From Thermoplasmata archaeon (GTDB lineage Archaea > Thermoplasmatota > Thermoplasmata > GCA-020350865): 6,144 nucleotides of DNA. Numbering within the stretch: position 1 is the first letter of the stretch; every line of letters starts with the position of its first letter. Below the pieces are notes generated by a model, which was given only the letters and a program-made list of their open reading frames with translations, made no database searches and had not been told where the DNA came from. The position numbers and the translations under genes are program-made. The DNA lies in the NCBI GenBank assembly GCA_020350865.1, contig CP070726.1, positions 91,024-97,167 on the forward strand, written 5' to 3'. Positions 6,046 through 6,144 of the stretch are shown one piece after another.

Positions 6046-6144
6046 TACTTATCTAATTGAGGGGAGGGCTGGGAAAAACGAAAGGAGTTCAAGTATAATA
6101 TCTTTGATGACAGTAATTGCTATCTATGGTTGATGAATAAGAAA

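Larger units (their letters stand above)
5712..6144. other. Right-hand intergenic region, no convincing gene
   Basis: About 430 bp without a supported CDS on either strand. Beyond the terminator it holds a CTATAAAT box at 5894-5901 that is not followed by a sensible start, an AT-rich promoter-like block (6016-6045), and a frame open from 6061 to the window edge that has no start codon until an ATG at 6133. A gene may begin at or beyond the right edge; only four codons after that ATG are visible. Confidence 0.5.

Noticed and set aside
1..6144. CRISPR array, insertion sequence, rRNA or prophage
   Set aside because: No regularly spaced identical repeats, transposase motifs or terminal inverted repeats flanking a gene were seen on either strand. 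The repeats present are protein-level modules.

Overview
The window looks archaeal and most likely comes from a member of Thermoplasmatota or a related euryarchaeal lineage (inference). The reasons are an archaeal-type Holliday junction resolvase (Hjc) with two lineage-looking insertions, TATA-box promoters with probable leaderless or short-leader transcripts, a strong archaeal Shine-Dalgarno in front of a GTG start, heavy AGG/AGA/ATA codon use, and a secreted protein rich in N-glycosylation sequons.

Layout. (1) Positions 1-2257, minus strand: the N-terminal 752 codons of a large secreted protein. It has a Sec-type signal peptide followed by eight tandem beta-sandwich modules of the carboxypeptidase-regulatory-like type. 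The C-terminus lies beyond the left edge. (2) 2258-2404: a divergent promoter region of about 150 bp. (3) 2405-2935, plus: hjc, an intact Holliday junction resolvase. (4) 2936-3308: intergenic, with three back-to-back short inverted repeats, TATA-like boxes, a possible tiny ORF, and the promoter and ribosome binding site of the next gene. (5) 3309-5711, plus: an 800-residue protein made of a small globular N-terminal domain of about 112 residues and a long, proline-free coiled coil. (6) 5712-6144: no convincing gene, a terminator-like hairpin plus T-run, and AT-rich promoter-like sequence near the right edge.

The three genes are separate transcription units and there is no sign that they form one pathway. 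One acts outside the cell or at its surface, one in DNA recombination and repair, and one is a cytoplasmic rod or scaffold of unknown role. No RNA genes, CRISPR array, transposon or prophage gene were recognised. The most distinctive object is the coiled-coil protein, whose hydrophobic stripe keeps one exact 7-residue register for 330 residues and then shifts by 4 residues at two points.
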